DNA of 64,000 bases from Neoceratodus forsteri (GCA_016271365.2 CM057453.1:1077391001-1077455000), one strand, 5' to 3'. Positions 32,630 through 43,789 are shown, numbered from the stretch's first letter. Made by a program: numbers and translations. Notes: generated from the letters alone by a model not told the origin.

Positions 32630-33605
32630 CAGGGTTCACACTTAACATTAATTTACTAGCCCCAGGCATAGTGTAAACTGCCTCGAGCCAGTGTGGCTTC
32701 CCCCTGACTTGCCCGAGGGCTAGTGTAAAAGAGACCTCCCAACCCATCCTGCCACATACCCTCCCAACTCCCTGTCCCTTAGACAGCAACTCACCAAAAA
32801 AAGTATGCAAATAGACTCCTTGGAAAAGCACACTGCTGATAACAGTCTCACCACAAGGCTCAAATGCAAGTAATCTCTCTCTTGGAATGTTATCGCAAAG
32901 CACCACTGGGAGAGACTGCCAGCATTCAGGATCTGTGTTGAAACTGTTAAGATACTATAGGCGGCATGCGTAATTGAAGATTTTATCCACATACCTTAGA
33001 AATTTTGGCAAGTTGCTAAGGAGATATGAGGGGGAAAGAGGGTGGTGAAGCTGAGACGGGTGGGGGGATATTTTTTACCTTAGTTTTGAGAGTCATATGT
33101 TGGCCAGACAAGATGGAGAGGGGAGGATTTGTTCTGGTCACCATCATGGACTAGTGTGGTATTTGGGTGTTCTCGAGGGTGCGGGTTGCCACTGGACACA
33201 TGGGAGAACATACAGGGAAGGGGAGAGGGAGGAGGTTGACACTGGACACCATGGAGAACCTGTGGGAAGGAGGAGATGGGGGTGCCACTGGACATCAGGG
33301 AGAACTTATGGGGAAGAAGAAGAAGGTGGCAGTGCTACTGGACACCAAGGAAAAGTTATGAGGAAGAGGATGGGAAGAGGGAGTGCCACTAGGCAACAGT
33401 ATGGGCTACTGGGGAAGAGGAGAAGGAGAAGGGGTACCACTGGAAAACAGGGGGTTATTAGAAAGAGGTGTGGAAAGGGAGTACCTCCCTGCCCCTAGTA
33501 ATCCCCATTATAGTCTGGGGACAGTGTAAATCTTGGGGGGCCAATGTAAATTGATACCACTTTCCCGGGTTGGCCAGTGCAAAAAAAAGTTAAGCACGAC
33601 CCCTG
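32630..33605 (+). mobile_element. hAT-like non-autonomous element nested in foldback arm
   Basis: The left end is CAGGGTTCACACTTAAC. The reverse complement of the right end is CAGGGGTCGTGCTTAAC, matching 13 of 17 positions. Flanks share AAAATG (32624-32629 and 33606-33611). Removing the element restores the foldback arm, which confirms the boundaries. CAGGG ends are typical of hAT elements; the duplication here reads 6 bp rather than 8. No transposase ORF. Confidence 0.75.
33180..33480 (+). repeat. ~50-60-bp purine-rich minisatellite
   Basis: About five to six degenerate units carry TGCCACTGGACA(C/T), GGGAGAAC and GAAGAGGAG-type blocks. They lie inside the nested hAT-like element. Overlapping short frames here are repeat artefacts. 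Confidence 0.65.
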
Positions 33606-33697
33606 AAAATGGACACTTTTTACCCATGGGCCTACCTGATTAATAAATAAAATATAAACTTTAAATAAAACTGAAGTTTAAAAAAAATGTTAAGGGT

Positions 33698-33892
33698 GTG
33701 GAGCTAGCTACCAAGAAACCATCGGATTGGCAGGCTTTCAGAACTGCTAGGAATACCTGTGTGAAAAGCATTCGTTCTGCCAAAGCTAACTTCTACATCT
33801 CTACCCTTGAACTAGCACAAGAAAACCCACACAAAATATGGAGGACATTTAAATCTATAGAAGGGCAGTCTACTGCCCCTCCATTCCAATAA
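33698..33892 (+). pseudogene. L2-like LINE copy C linker fragment
   Basis: KPSDWQAFRTARNTCVKSIR and SAKANFYISTLELA match the basic linker of LINE copy A (16268-16849 region). The first few codons come from the foldback element, so the ATG is not the LINE's own start. A stop at 33890 separates it from the RT frame. Confidence 0.65.
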
Positions 33893-36203
33893 AGATAGTC
33901 TCAAATGGCAGGGTGGTGGAAAATAAGTCCTTAAACCTCGAAGAACTTACTCCCACTTTGTCACAGCTGGACTAGCTTTTGACTCCTCACCTTATGCTAG
34001 CATTACGATGAGCCAACCAAGTCCTTCCCCAATATCTAGCACCGCATCTTGCCCATTTCAACTGCGTGGGCTAAAATATAAAGAAGTAGAAGATTCTGTA
34101 CTTAACTTGGACATCAAAAAAAGTGCAGGGGATGATGGCCTAGAACCCTTCTTCCTAAGATTAGGATATGCCCATCTCTCTGCCCCCATTCTTCATATCT
34201 TCAATTTCTCCATTACATCTGCTACTGTGTCGTCCTTTTGGAAAACCTCATATATCCTCCCCCTCTTTAAATCTGGTGACCCCTGTGATGTGAATAATTA
34301 CTGGCCTATCTCCATCTTGCCTATCCTCTCTAAAGTTCTTGAAAAACTGATCCATAACCAACAAAAAACTCACTTGGAAACTTTTTCTCTCATTAACTCA
34401 GCTCAATCTGGTTTCCAGGCAAATCACAGCACAATCTCTACTTTAGCGAAAGTAACCAATGACTGGGTCTCTGCTGTAGATGCTAAGAAGATAACTGGAG
34501 CAGTCGTCTTGGATCTTAGTAAAGCTTTTGATACTATTGACTACAACCTTCTAGTCAATTGTCTCACTAATTTGTGTGCCACATCCTCCACTACCCAGTG
34601 GTTCTCCAGTTACCTTACAGGGAGATCCCAGAAAGTAAAAACAGATGGCTTTTTCTCTGCCTCTTTGCCAGTTGTCAGAGGAGTTCCCCAAGGCTCCATT
34701 CTAGGCCCTATCTTGTTTTCATTGTACATTAATGACCTTGATTCCAACATCTCTATGTCCAATCTGCATTTGTTTGTGGATGACACTGTGCTGTATACCT
34801 CTGGCTCAATGTTATCCGAAGTTAAGGGGGTGCTTCAAGCAGACTTTGCCCAACTTGAACATAATCTAATAAAGGCAAAGCTTCTTCTTAATGCACAAAA
34901 AACCAAAGCTATGATATTCTCTCATAGTACCTCTGCAGGTACCTCCCATACCCCGCCTAAAGATTTTATTGTTACCACTTTAAGCGAACCATTGGAAGTC
35001 GTTTCCAAATTTAAATATCTGGGTATCTGGATTGACAACAAGCTCTCTTTTAATGACCAAATTGAGGACTTATCCAGGAGGCTCAAAGCCAGACTAGGTT
35101 TCTACTTTAGAACTAGGCCCCTCTTCCCCCTCGAGACTCGAAATAGGCTTATTCAGGCTACTTTTCTTCCCCTTCTTGACTATGGCGATGCAATTTACTC
35201 TTCCACTATTCTTGCACACCTAAGTAAATTGGACATCCTCTACCACCATGCGTTACGGTTTATTACCAACTCCCCTTACCGTTCGCACCACTGTGACCTG
35301 TACGCAGCTGTTGTCTGGACATCTCTCACCACTAGATGCCTGCTCCATGCTGGTCTCTGGACCCTTAAGCTGCTCCTGCACAAACTACTGAGTTACGTAT
35401 CATCTCTCATCTGTATTTCTCACAGTGCATACTCTCTCAGGAAATCTGACTTCATTCTGCTGGACGTACCTAAGACACAGACCTCCTTTAGTAAACTTGC
35501 TACTGCGCATGCTCTTCCCTCTATTTGGAACCAGCTCCAAACTGTGCTGAAACTAACTAGCATAGTTTCAATTAACTTCTATAAAGTGCTAAGTGCAGCT
35601 AAGATAAAAGATATCTGCAACTGTTATTAAGCCCCTTCCCATCCCTATGTGTGCCTTATACATTTATGTGTAAGACCTTAATTGCCCTTATGCATGATAC
35701 TTACTTATTGTTCGCACTATCATTTAACCAAGACACAACTACATTCTCTTAGCTTCTGACTTCCAAGCTGTTACCACTACTGCAGGCATCCCACACCTGC
35801 TTCCCTTCCCCATCCAAGTCCTGGCTATCTCTATGTATATATTACTTCTCTCACTCTTCCAAGCCTTGAATACTTTGTTTATCCCTTATTCCCTGTCGCT
35901 GCTCAATATGCTAAATTTATTTATTGCAAACACCAGTTGCTCTGCCTTGTACTGCTGGCATGCTACCCTGAAGTGTTTCACACTATGTACCATATGTCTT
36001 CTCGCTATCTATTGTCATCTGATGTTGTATCCTTTTATGTAATATCCTGCTTGTACTAAGTATACACATGAATACATGTTATACTATTGTTCTATCAAGT
36101 ATTTTTATTTATGTAATGTTCTTCATTAGTGAACATGTCTCAGGACATCCTTGTGAATGATCTTGCTCCGTGGAGTTTTCCTGCAATAAACTTGAACTTG
36201 AAC
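33709..36203 (+). mobile_element. L2-like LINE, 5' truncated (LINE copy C)
   Basis: The LINE starts in the linker upstream of RT and ends with AATAAACTTGAACTTGAAC, a (TTGAAC)n tail. CTAGC flanks both sides (33704-33708 and 36203-36207) and may be the target duplication. The endonuclease and everything 5' are missing. The RT ORF is open, making this the best-preserved L2-like RT in the window. Confidence 0.8.
34008..35630 (+). CDS. L2-like LINE reverse transcriptase to C-terminus (540 codons)
   Basis: The open frame spans the RT fingers, palm, thumb and C-terminal domain. It carries KKSAGDDGLEPFFLRLG, VNNYWPISILPILSKVLEKL, SAQSGFQANHSTISTLAKVT, AVVLDLSKAFDTIDYNLLVN, GVPQGSILGPILFSLYINDL and LHLFVDDTVLY at about codons 254-264. 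Then LLNAQKTKAMIF, FKYLGIWIDNKLSF, RLIQATFLPLLDYGDAIYSS and SIWNQLQTVLKL at the end. The catalytic box is FVDD (codons 256-259, 34773-34784), where FADD or YADD is usual; Ala to Val beside the Asp pair is likely harmful. The 5' half is missing, so the frame is a remnant. The first Met is arbitrary; coding similarity starts before it. Confidence 0.8.
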   Translation: MSQPSPSPISSTASCPFQLRGLKYKEVEDSVLNLDIKKSAGDDGLEPFFLRLGYAHLSAPILHIFNFSITSATVSSFWKTSYILPLFKSGDPCDVNNYWPISILPILSKVLEKLIHNQQKTHLETFSLINSAQSGFQANHSTISTLAKVTNDWVSAVDAKKITGAVVLDLSKAFDTIDYNLLVNCLTNLCATSSTTQWFSSYLTGRSQKVKTDGFFSASLPVVRGVPQGSILGPILFSLYINDLDSNISMSNLHLFVDDTVLYTSGSMLSEVKGVLQADFAQLEHNLIKAKLLLNAQKTKAMIFSHSTSAGTSHTPPKDFIVTTLSEPLEVVSKFKYLGIWIDNKLSFNDQIEDLSRRLKARLGFYFRTRPLFPLETRNRLIQATFLPLLDYGDAIYSSTILAHLSKLDILYHHALRFITNSPYRSHHCDLYAAVVWTSLTTRCLLHAGLWTLKLLLHKLLSYVSSLICISHSAYSLRKSDFILLDVPKTQTSFSKLATAHALPSIWNQLQTVLKLTSIVSINFYKVLSAAKIKDICNCY

Positions 36204-36206
36204 TAG

Positions 36207-36300
36207 CAGCCCAGCCAGGAGCCGCAGCTTTCTAGAGCTCCCATGGAGAAGTCTTCTTCATGGGAGCTCTAGAAAGTTGCTGCTCCTTGCTGGGCTGCAA
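36207..36300. repeat. Centre of foldback element
   Basis: AGCCCAGCCAGGAGC...TCTAGAGCTCCCATG is followed after GAGAAGTCTTCTT by CATGGGAGCTCTAGA...GCTCCTTGCTGGGCT. This is a near-perfect inverted repeat with 38-bp arms and a short loop. Confidence 0.85.
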
Positions 36301-36424
36301 GCTCTACACCCCTAAAACTTTTTTAAAAACTCCAGTTTTATTTAAAGTTTATAAAATATTTATTTATTAATCAGGTAGGCTCGTGGCTAAAAAGTGTCCA
36401 TTTTAATAGGTGACCTCTACATAA

Positions 36425-37400
36425 AGAACCCTTAATGGATCAGCTCTCTCAGTGATGACTTGCAAGCGGTGAAAAGAATTGGTCAATTCAAATCTCAACT
36501 TTGTGATCTTCTGATTGACTCCATTACATGCAACTGTAACACCTCGCTCCTTTCCCCCCACTAAGGCTGCATACCCCCTCCCAAGGCAACATAACCCCCT
36601 CAGCAAAATCCAACACCAACACTTAGTCTCCAACATCCCTTCTAGCCTCCATCACATCCCCTCTCCCCCCTCTGTACACCCTCCACCCTATCTCTCCCTC
36701 TCCCACCTCTTTACCACCTCCCCCTGTTCAGATACTCTTGCATTATCCTCTACCCCACCTAATGTGACCAATCCCCCAACCCTCCAGAGGCTACCTTCCA
36801 GTACCACCACTTTCTCCCTCACCTTCCTTTCCATATTTCCATCTTTCCTCCTCTTCTCCCTCACACTTTTCCCCCTCTCTTACCTCTTACATCAACCGTG
36901 CTCCCATGTACCAATCACCTACCTCACCCCTTCCCCCTAAATCCTCCCATCTCCGTAAGCTCCTCTAACCCTTTTCCACCATGCCTCACCTCTCACCCCA
37001 CCCACCCCATCCTTGCCATCTTTAAGGCCTCCTCCCAACATTCTTCCCTACTCTGACAAGGCCCCTCTTGGATGGCTCCTCAATCTCCTATTCTCTGCTA
37101 CCTGCCTACTTCTTGTCCTCCCCCTCACTTCTACCTACAACCCAGTTCTTGCTTCTTCTACCTCTGCCTACCTCCCTCCCTTCCTATTCACCCTAGCTCT
37201 TACTCATACTTCTAGGTTAACAGCTTAATACAGCGGTGCAAATCTGTTAGCTTTACATCAAACTTTTTTGTAACTCTGTTGTAATAATTTTGAATTGTTG
37301 TATAACTCCCTATGTGTGTATATTGTACTCAATGACGTAGAACCTTTGTAAATGAGCTTTTAGCTCAAAGATGTTAATCCGAGATGCAAATAAAAATAAT
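36425..37400 (+). mobile_element. Probable 3' part of another L2-like LINE
   Basis: The 3' end has AATGAGCTTTTAGCTCAAAG, a hairpin like those before the tails of LINE copies A and C, then GCAAATAAAAATAATAGAAG. Upstream is a pyrimidine-rich tract (36540-37210), C- and T-heavy with proline/serine-rich spurious frames at 36515-36940 and 37013-37228. No RT motif was found, so only the tail is assigned; the rest may be UTR. Confidence 0.4.
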
Positions 37401-37409
37401 AGAAGAAAA

Positions 37410-38060
37410 GCTAGCCCATAGCCTTCATTTAAACAGTGATTTAAAGTGACAGGTCTCAGATGACCTTATTTTCCAAATCCATTGCAATTTTATTATAAAT
37501 AAAGCAAACAGGGTATTAGGTTGTATTAAGAGGAGCTTCAGCTCAAGGGATAGGGATTGCATATTACCATTGTACAAAGCATATGTGAGACCCTATTTGG
37601 ACTATTGCTCTCACCTGTGGAGTCCATATCACAGGAGGGATATTGATAGACTGGAGGGTGTTCAGAGGAGATCAACTAAATTGATTAAGAACATGCACGG
37701 CTTATCATATGAGGATAGGTTGGGGGTCTTAATCTGTATTCCTTGGAGAAGAGGAGGAATAGAGGAAATCTCCTCATGATGCAAAAATTACGTAATGATA
37801 CCGGAATGCTCTCACAGTTAGGAATGACTTTTAATAATCGGGAATGTAACCTTCATAGTCATAACTATCAATTATATCTAACATATCCAAAAAATAATAA
37901 AAGGCACTCCTTTTTTACCCAACGTATTATCCCTCTGTGGAATACCTTACCCAATTCTGTAGTGGGTAGTACAAATAACAAAGAGTTCAAAAACAAACTG
38001 GATAAGCATCTGATAACAATAGGAATTTGAGCCAGCTTGCTGGAGATGCACTCATATGGG
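37410..38060 (+). pseudogene. CR1-like LINE, 3' end (C-terminal domain)
   Basis: 5' truncated. From about 37500: NKANRVLGCIKRSF, then CILPLYKAYVRPYLDYCSHL and HRRDIDRLEGVQRRSTKLIK (37570-37779). After one frameshift: SLEKRRNRGNLLMMQKLRND, KRHSFFTQRIIPLWNTLPNS and KEFKNKLDKHLITIGI to the stop at about 38030. Its A/T-rich codons and sequence are nearer the 25-28 kb family than the 31.6 kb CR1. Confidence 0.75.
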
Positions 38061-38374
38061 CTCCGGCCTCCTGTGTATCTATCTCCTTTTAGTATGATCT
38101 TTCAGTATATATTCAAACTGAACATAGAATAACCTGAAAGAGAAAAACTCCAAAATGATTTTAATATCAAAAAGAGCACTCAGATGGGAAAAGTTGCACA
38201 TTCAGCAGCTTGAAAATACTGCATGCTGCCAATGATTGGATCCTTGTTCTTCCCAAAGAAAGGATATACATCAATTTCTACGCTCCATTGCATAATGACC
38301 CAACTGGTACCAGAACTTCAAAATCGTGAAGGCTTACCAGATTTCCCCATAACGTGTGGCTGTGAGGAGACAAG

Positions 38375-38465
38375 AAAATCATAGAAGCATAGACATTGAT
38401 GTCAGATGGGGACCAAAGATCCATCTAGTCTGCCTTTAGTGCTACCCCTTCCCCTTTAGAATTTA
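38375..38465 (-). mobile_element. CR1-type 3' tail fragment
   Basis: On the plus strand, AATCATAGAAGCATAGAC is followed by CCATCTAGTCTGCCTTTAGT. This is the reverse of the conserved CR1 3' terminus, also seen at 56365-56435 (CATCCAGTCTGCCCA). Only the extreme end remains. Confidence 0.55.
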
Positions 38466-39620
38466 CCTGCTGGATAACCGACTACTTTCTAAAAATATAA
38501 CTCCTCCCCTCTAAACTCCCAAACATGTACTATAACTCCCTTTACTAAACACAAAGAAATACCACATCCACATCACCCCTTAGGAGGACTGCCAGAAACA
38601 CCAGCTCTCCCAAGGAGAACCATTTGCCCCTCAACACCCAGCTTCCTCTGCTGCTCTTAATGCTAACAGACTGCCTCTTCTATTCCACAACTCTTCAGCC
38701 CCTAGTTAACCAACATGCAGCAGGGTGGTCCAGCAGAAGTTTCCTCCCTACTGCCTGTACCCCAGGGTCCCCACTCTGCTCACACGTCAGGTATTTGGTC
38801 TGGAGTAGTGGCTGTAGCACAGCTCTCTGCCTCAGGGAAACTGAACTGAAGACACTCTCAGCCAATGGCCTCTCTCTTCAGCACTCACGGCTGCCTGTCC
38901 TGTGAACGGTGCTTCCTGACCTTGCTGTCACCCTTCTTCTCCCACCACTCTTATCTGCCCTGCCACAGCACACCTGCAAATCATGTTTGTAACCTCAGTG
39001 GGAGAAAGATGAGCCACGACAGTAACACTGGCCAATCAGAGTAACTCATGGATGTCCGTCACAAGCTGATTGGCCAATCTGACTTGGGTGCGAGTAGATG
39101 GAAGGCGTGAAGTAGCACAAGGCAACTGTGCACGCTGTGCTACAGTTGCTTGTGAGTGGAGGGGAGCTCAGTCAGTGGTTGCAAATTAAAAACACACACA
39201 AAAAAAGTAGAGGTTCAAGGAAAGGGGGGTTTGTACGAACACAAGTTAGCAATGGCCCTGCATTAAATTCCCCATTATGTGAGGGAACAGCATGGTACAC
39301 TCACCGTAATTTGATGTGCAGCCTGGTATATCAAGGATCGCAGTCTGCCACACTGCTCCCTATTCCTGCTTTTACTCACCTATATAAAGCTTGGTGTCAC
39401 TGCCGCTCATTTTGTTTCCACTCATTCTGGTCACTTCTTGTTCAACTCCTGGAGTTAGACTTTTTGCGTTAAACCAGCACGCTATATCCTGTACATCCTC
39501 TCATTTTCATTAAATGTCACCACATTCTTTTGAGTTCTTTGTTCGCGGGCTTCTGAACTGGAAATCCGACACTGCAAAGCTTACTGGCCAGTCTTTCTTT
39601 CTTTTGAGTTCTGTGAGAAA
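38466..39620. other. Unassigned
   Basis: No gene or repeat recognised. Two inverted CCAAT-containing stretches (GGCCAATCAGAG near 39029 and GATTGGCCAATC near 39068) lie about 40 bp apart and could pair or act as CCAAT boxes, but no adjacent coding exon was seen. Confidence 0.4.
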
Positions 39621-40114
39621 CAAGCAGAATATAAATAAGCATTTGTCAATGCCGAATGTTATCTTGCTGACATTAGCATTGGTAGTGCAGGAGTTAGAGA
39701 GATGCATAATAGGAATGGCAGTGAAGTATTGAACTGATGCCAACCCCATCCCCACCCTGCAGAGACTGACAGGCATTGGAGTGTGTTTTGTTGTCAACTC
39801 AACGCCATGCCATTACTCATTTCACCCTGCAGACACTGACAAGTGCTGCGTGTACATTGGGGTCTTCGGCCTTATGCTCAGCCCATTCCATAAAAAAATA
39901 CACTGAGATGGGTGCAGCATAAGAGAATGGAGTGAACTTTGGGGCCGAAGACTCCGAGGCACACCTCGATGCCTGTCACTGGCTGCAGGGTGGGGGTGGG
40001 GGTGGAATGCCGTGAGCATTACAGCTGACGATGCTAAGTCACATCCCTGATGTCTGTCACTCTCTACAGGGTGGGGCTTTGTGGTTGGAAACCCTAACAA
40101 CCCGGGTGTTTGTT

Positions 40115-40930
40115 GGTATTTTCACTCCAAATTTTCAACATGGGCTTTTTGTGACCCTACCTCATGAACAGTTGCACTATCAGTTCATTAGCCAAAAGGT
40201 GGTTTTGCACAGCAACTGTACTATTTGGGTCCACATGTGGGAAAACATATTTTGGGCAGGATGTGAAAAATGACAGCTGTACTGTTCATGAGTAGGTGTA
40301 AAAATGCAGCAATGCTGAAAATCTACAGTGAAAATATGAAAAATTGGTGAAGTCACGAACGTGTGCACAAACTGTGCAATGTACACCTGTAACGCAATTA
40401 GTTTGGAGATTTTTTTAACCAAATTTTCAACATAGGCATTTTGGTACCTCTGTTCATGAACAGTGGCACTGTGATTTTGGTAATCTGTCCCAACAGTTGA
40501 TTTCCCACAGGGACAGTGCCATTGTGCGCCACATGTGCGAAAACACATTTCAGGCAGGATGTGAAAAATGACAGCTGTACTGTTCATAAGGAGGTGTGAG
40601 AAAATGGCAATGTGGAAGATCTGGGTGAAAATATAAAAATTGTCAAAGTTACCAGCATGCGGAAATTGCACAATGCATCGCCATATGTAGTTACCTTTTG
40701 AATTCTAATTAATTTATAACATGGGTTTTGGTACCCACCTCATGAACAGTGGTGCTGTCATTTGTTCGTTAGTCCAAAAGGTGATTTCATGCAGTGACCA
40801 CAAAATCACCTTTCTGGACTGAGTAATGAGGTGACAGTGCATGGATTCATGAGGTGGGGTCCCAAGAACCCCATGATGAAAATTTGGAGCCAAAATTCCC
40901 AAAAATGGCTGAGATATCGACCTAAGTTGA
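40115..40930. repeat. ~290-bp palindromic units (copy B)
   Basis: CCAAATTTTCAACAT-type starts lie near 40126 and 40419. Inverted partners contain AATGACAGCTGTACTGTTCAT (about 40268 and 40566, listed without the last base in full). The last unit is built around the GGTGATTTCA palindrome. Confidence 0.7.
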
Positions 40931-41048
40931 ACCCTCCCTTTCATGCCATTATAAAGTGTACCGTGATTTTCTTCATTTTGTAGTCGGCTTTTGAAGAGTT
41001 CAGATGTGTTCCCAGTCAACAGAAGATCGCAGTGCCAGACCTCCAGAG

Positions 41049-41152
41049 GTAAGTATGGGGTGAAGGGGGCTGCGGGGAGGTGGGGTGCATAGAGAGTCAG
41101 TGTGGGTTGGGCGGGCACCTGGGGAGACAAGGAACCGTTTTCTTTTTTACAG
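41049..41152 (+). other. Intron-like segment (GTAAGTAT ... TTTTTTACAG), copy B
   Basis: CCAGAG|GTAAGTATGGGG is followed by TTCTTTTTTACAG|GG 104 bp later, parallel to copy A. The preceding 70 bp (after TTCATTTTGTAG) are also conserved with copy A and could be a small exon. Confidence 0.35.
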
Positions 41153-41239
41153 GGAAAAAAACTAACATTGGAGGACGGTTTTCTTTATTTACAGGTAAAA
41201 TGGAAAAAAAAGTTGGGCACACTAGGGTGTGCTCCCAGT

Positions 41240-41520
41240 GTGCCCCATGTGTTTGGGGGGGACTGATGCTGACAGGGATTGGGCCCCCCCATCGGCAAAG
41301 AAAGTTTGTGGGGTGGGGGAGCATGATGCTGAAGGGGATTGGGCCCCTGTCAGCAAAGAAAGTGTTGGGAGGGAGGACTGATGCAAATGGGGATTGGGTC
41401 CTCATCAGCAAAGAAAGTGTGTGTGGGAGAGGAACATGATGCCGATAGGGATTGGGCCCCCATCGGCAAAGAAACTGTGTGTGTGTGTGGGGGGGGACAT
41501 GCTGACATATGGACTGGCCA
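41240..41520 (+). repeat. ~62-bp tandem repeat
   Basis: Four to five units contain GGGATTGGGCCCC, CAGCAAAGAAAGTGT and TGATGC blocks. Copy A has GATTGGGCAC-type repeats at the same position, and copy C has their complement. Confidence 0.8.
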
Positions 41521-41719
41521 CCTCAAATGTTGACTTTGTGGGGATTTTGTATGGCAGGTGGCAGGAGCCGCCATATTTACTGAAATGTTTCACCAGGAAA
41601 GGCATGTAATGGGGCTTTGTCATCTGACGCTCCAATGAGGTAACTGCACCTCATCGGAGTGGCAGATTTCTTTCAAGGTTTTAACACTCTTTAAAATTTT
41701 GCATCAGTGCTAGCATGCT

Positions 41720-43240
41720 CACTAATTGGGGGCTGAGGGATGCACCCAATAAAGTGTTCCCTGCATTGGTCAACACTGACACACTTTTGAAATGTGCTAC
41801 TACCGTAAGATGTTGCTTGCGATGGTGCAAGACATAAAAAAGATGATTTCAGGTATGTAAATGTGCTGTTCCAGGCTGACACGTTGGAATCTTGTCCACA
41901 ACACATTGAGTTTCAGTGGATCATAGAATATAATTTAATATTTATTTAATGATTTATGCAGGCAAACTTTCTGGGACATTGCTTGGGGTGCAATAAAGGA
42001 ATCTTTCAGAGGGGAAGTGCAGCATTTGCTGTGCAGTAGTGCAGATGACAGTCAGCACAGGCATGGAGCAGAACAAAATCTAAACTATAATATAAAAGTT
42101 CCCAACAGGGTTAGACTGGGGGGCAGAATTGTTCAAGTTGAGCAAAGAATACTGGCAACGTCTATCCCCCAAACACTGTGCAGTAGATGGGCAGCAACTG
42201 GAATCACAAAGGTTACGCAATATCCTCCTGAAGCATGTCATTCAGTATTAGGGCAGTGACTGGGGGAAAATATGGCTGCCCAGTTTTACTATAGCGCTTC
42301 AACAGCGCTCATGCCGACATCCCTGACAGCGACAGACACTACATCAAGTGTCAGCATTGTACCATCGGGAATGTCAGCACTTGTCCAACAGGGGGCTACA
42401 CCCCCGAAACCCCCATGTGGGGGCTCCACCCCCCACACCACCTGGTCTCTAAATAGCTAGGGGAGGGTTCAACACTGGGAGCCGCAGTGCTGGTGTCTGC
42501 AGTGTTCTAGTACAGCAACTCGCCGCATCCAGGCAAAATCTGTCACTGTGCTGCACTTCGACATTGTGGTATCGACCTAGTGTCAGTATACCTGGCTGCC
42601 CACAGGCAGAGGTATTGATCAAGGAGATAAGACTAGTAATCCCCAACCCCACCTGCTATTCTGTAACAGGGAAGTGGTTTGGGGTGCATAGTTGGTAATC
42701 ATCTCCTGATCCTCCTGCCATTCAGTACCTTGGCAGGCACAAGGGCATAAGACTGCAATCCCCCCACCATATAGGACAGGTAGGACAGTGGTTTCCTTTC
42801 AGGTGGCTGAGGGTAGTGGAGGCAGTTCTAGCATTGATAAGGCATATCCAACATTGTTCAGATAGAGTGAATGTTGTGCATTCTGGTGTTCTGTCTTAAT
42901 TCCATCCTTTCTAGACCTGTGTAACATTATGAATGACAGGGTACAGTACTCACTGCAAGCCCATTGATTGGCAGTGTCCACCAATGGGCTTCCAGGTGTA
43001 CAGTAGCTGTCACTCACAGACAGCTCTGTCAGCGGGTGATGGTGGTGGTGGCATGCGGGTGGGTTGAGCTGCCTGCTGATATTAGGACCATGCTGGGATG
43101 GGAGAGCGGAGTGGTGTGGGGGGCCTGAGTGGGTGGAGGGGTTGTTGAGGTCTACTGGACCACCAGGTTGACTTAGGGGATTATGGCGAATGTGCAGTTG
43201 GGTCAGGCTGGTGGGAGTGTCAGTTAGTATTCCTTTACCA
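41720..43240. other. Unassigned
   Basis: No recognisable gene. 42386-42440 is a C/G-rich imperfect palindrome (GGGGGCTACACCCCC, CCCCCATGTGGGGG) of the sort seen in transposon ends, but no partner was identified. Confidence 0.4.
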
Positions 43241-43410
43241 CTGCAGTGTGTGGCATACAATTGGGGTGGCAAGCAGGAAGTGGGTTCACATATGTTTTAT
43301 TTACTGTCGCAGTGTGCGGCATACAATCAGGGTGGCAGGCAGGGAAGGGGAGTTCACATATGTTTTATTTACTGTCACAGCGCGTGGCACACAATCGTGG
43401 TGAGGGGCAT
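43240..43410 (+). repeat. ~71-bp tandem repeat
   Basis: GTGTGGCATACAAT...GGTTCACATATGTTTTATT occurs twice, followed by a partial third unit (CGTGGCACACAATCG) near 43384. Confidence 0.75.
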
Positions 43411-43789
43411 GGATGGGGGCACTGGACTTCCAGGGTGGGCAAGCTGCCATGCTGCTGTCTGCAGTACAGCAGCCTGCCAGTGGATGGACACCTACTTAAG
43501 TCTACTTGTTGTAGACTTATCTTGAGGAGGCGCACCTCTGGACTTGCTCTGGGGATGCACTTCCAATGTGGGTTGTGAATGGGGCAGCTCACCATATGAA
43601 TGGGCACGCTCCCTGCACAACCCCTCCAGATGCGCTGCATAACATTAAGGGTGGTGTGCGATGCACTGGCACATTGGTCCCCTGCCAGAATCATACCAGT
43701 GCACAAGTTGGGGTTGTGCCAGTGCATCTCAAATGTGCTGGGCTCATCCCTTTTGTGATTCCTGCCCCAAGAGTCAACCCTAATTCTGA
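43411..43789. other. Unassigned
   Basis: No supported feature. Confidence 0.5.

Larger units (their letters stand above)
32604..36424. mobile_element. Long-armed palindromic (foldback) element, invaded twice
   Basis: The left end TTATGTAGAGGTCACC (32604 onward) is the inverse of the right end GGTGACCTCTACATAA (ending 36424). Beyond the inserted DNA the arms keep matching: GGCCTACCTGATTAATAAAT (about 33630) against its reverse complement near 36362-36381, and the ACTTTAAATAAAACT blocks. The inner arms meet near 36245-36258 (AGCTCCCATG...CATGGGAGCT). Each arm is therefore about 190-200 bp. The left arm is cut by a hAT-like element (32630-33605), and the left arm near its middle is cut by an L2-like LINE (33709-36203). 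The flanking TA could be a target duplication; superfamily unknown. Confidence 0.7.
39630..41700 (+). mobile_element. Composite palindromic element, copy B
   Basis: Shares with copy A the opening (GTCAATGCCGAATGTT), the TGACAGGCATTGG and GAAACCCTAA blocks, two to three ~290-bp palindromic units (40115-40700), the central palindrome (40777-40810), the splice-like segment and a GC-rich tandem block. The array is shorter than in copy A. It closes near a hairpin, CCAATGAGGT...ACCTCATCGG (about 41632-41660). No ORF is conserved with copy A. Confidence 0.55.

Noticed and set aside
36515..36940. Pro/Ser-rich 141-codon frame
   Set aside because: It lies in a pyrimidine-rich tract, probably LINE untranslated sequence, with no motif.
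41090..41140. Minus-strand peptide similarity between composite copies A, B and C near the splice-like block
   Set aside because: Short shared words (such as ELFKS and ALFKA) follow from nucleotide homology; frames contain stops in copy A, so coding is not supported.
41049..41152. True host exon-intron pair
   Set aside because: No exon with coding potential was found on either side, and the signals recur in repeats, so I kept it as an observation only.
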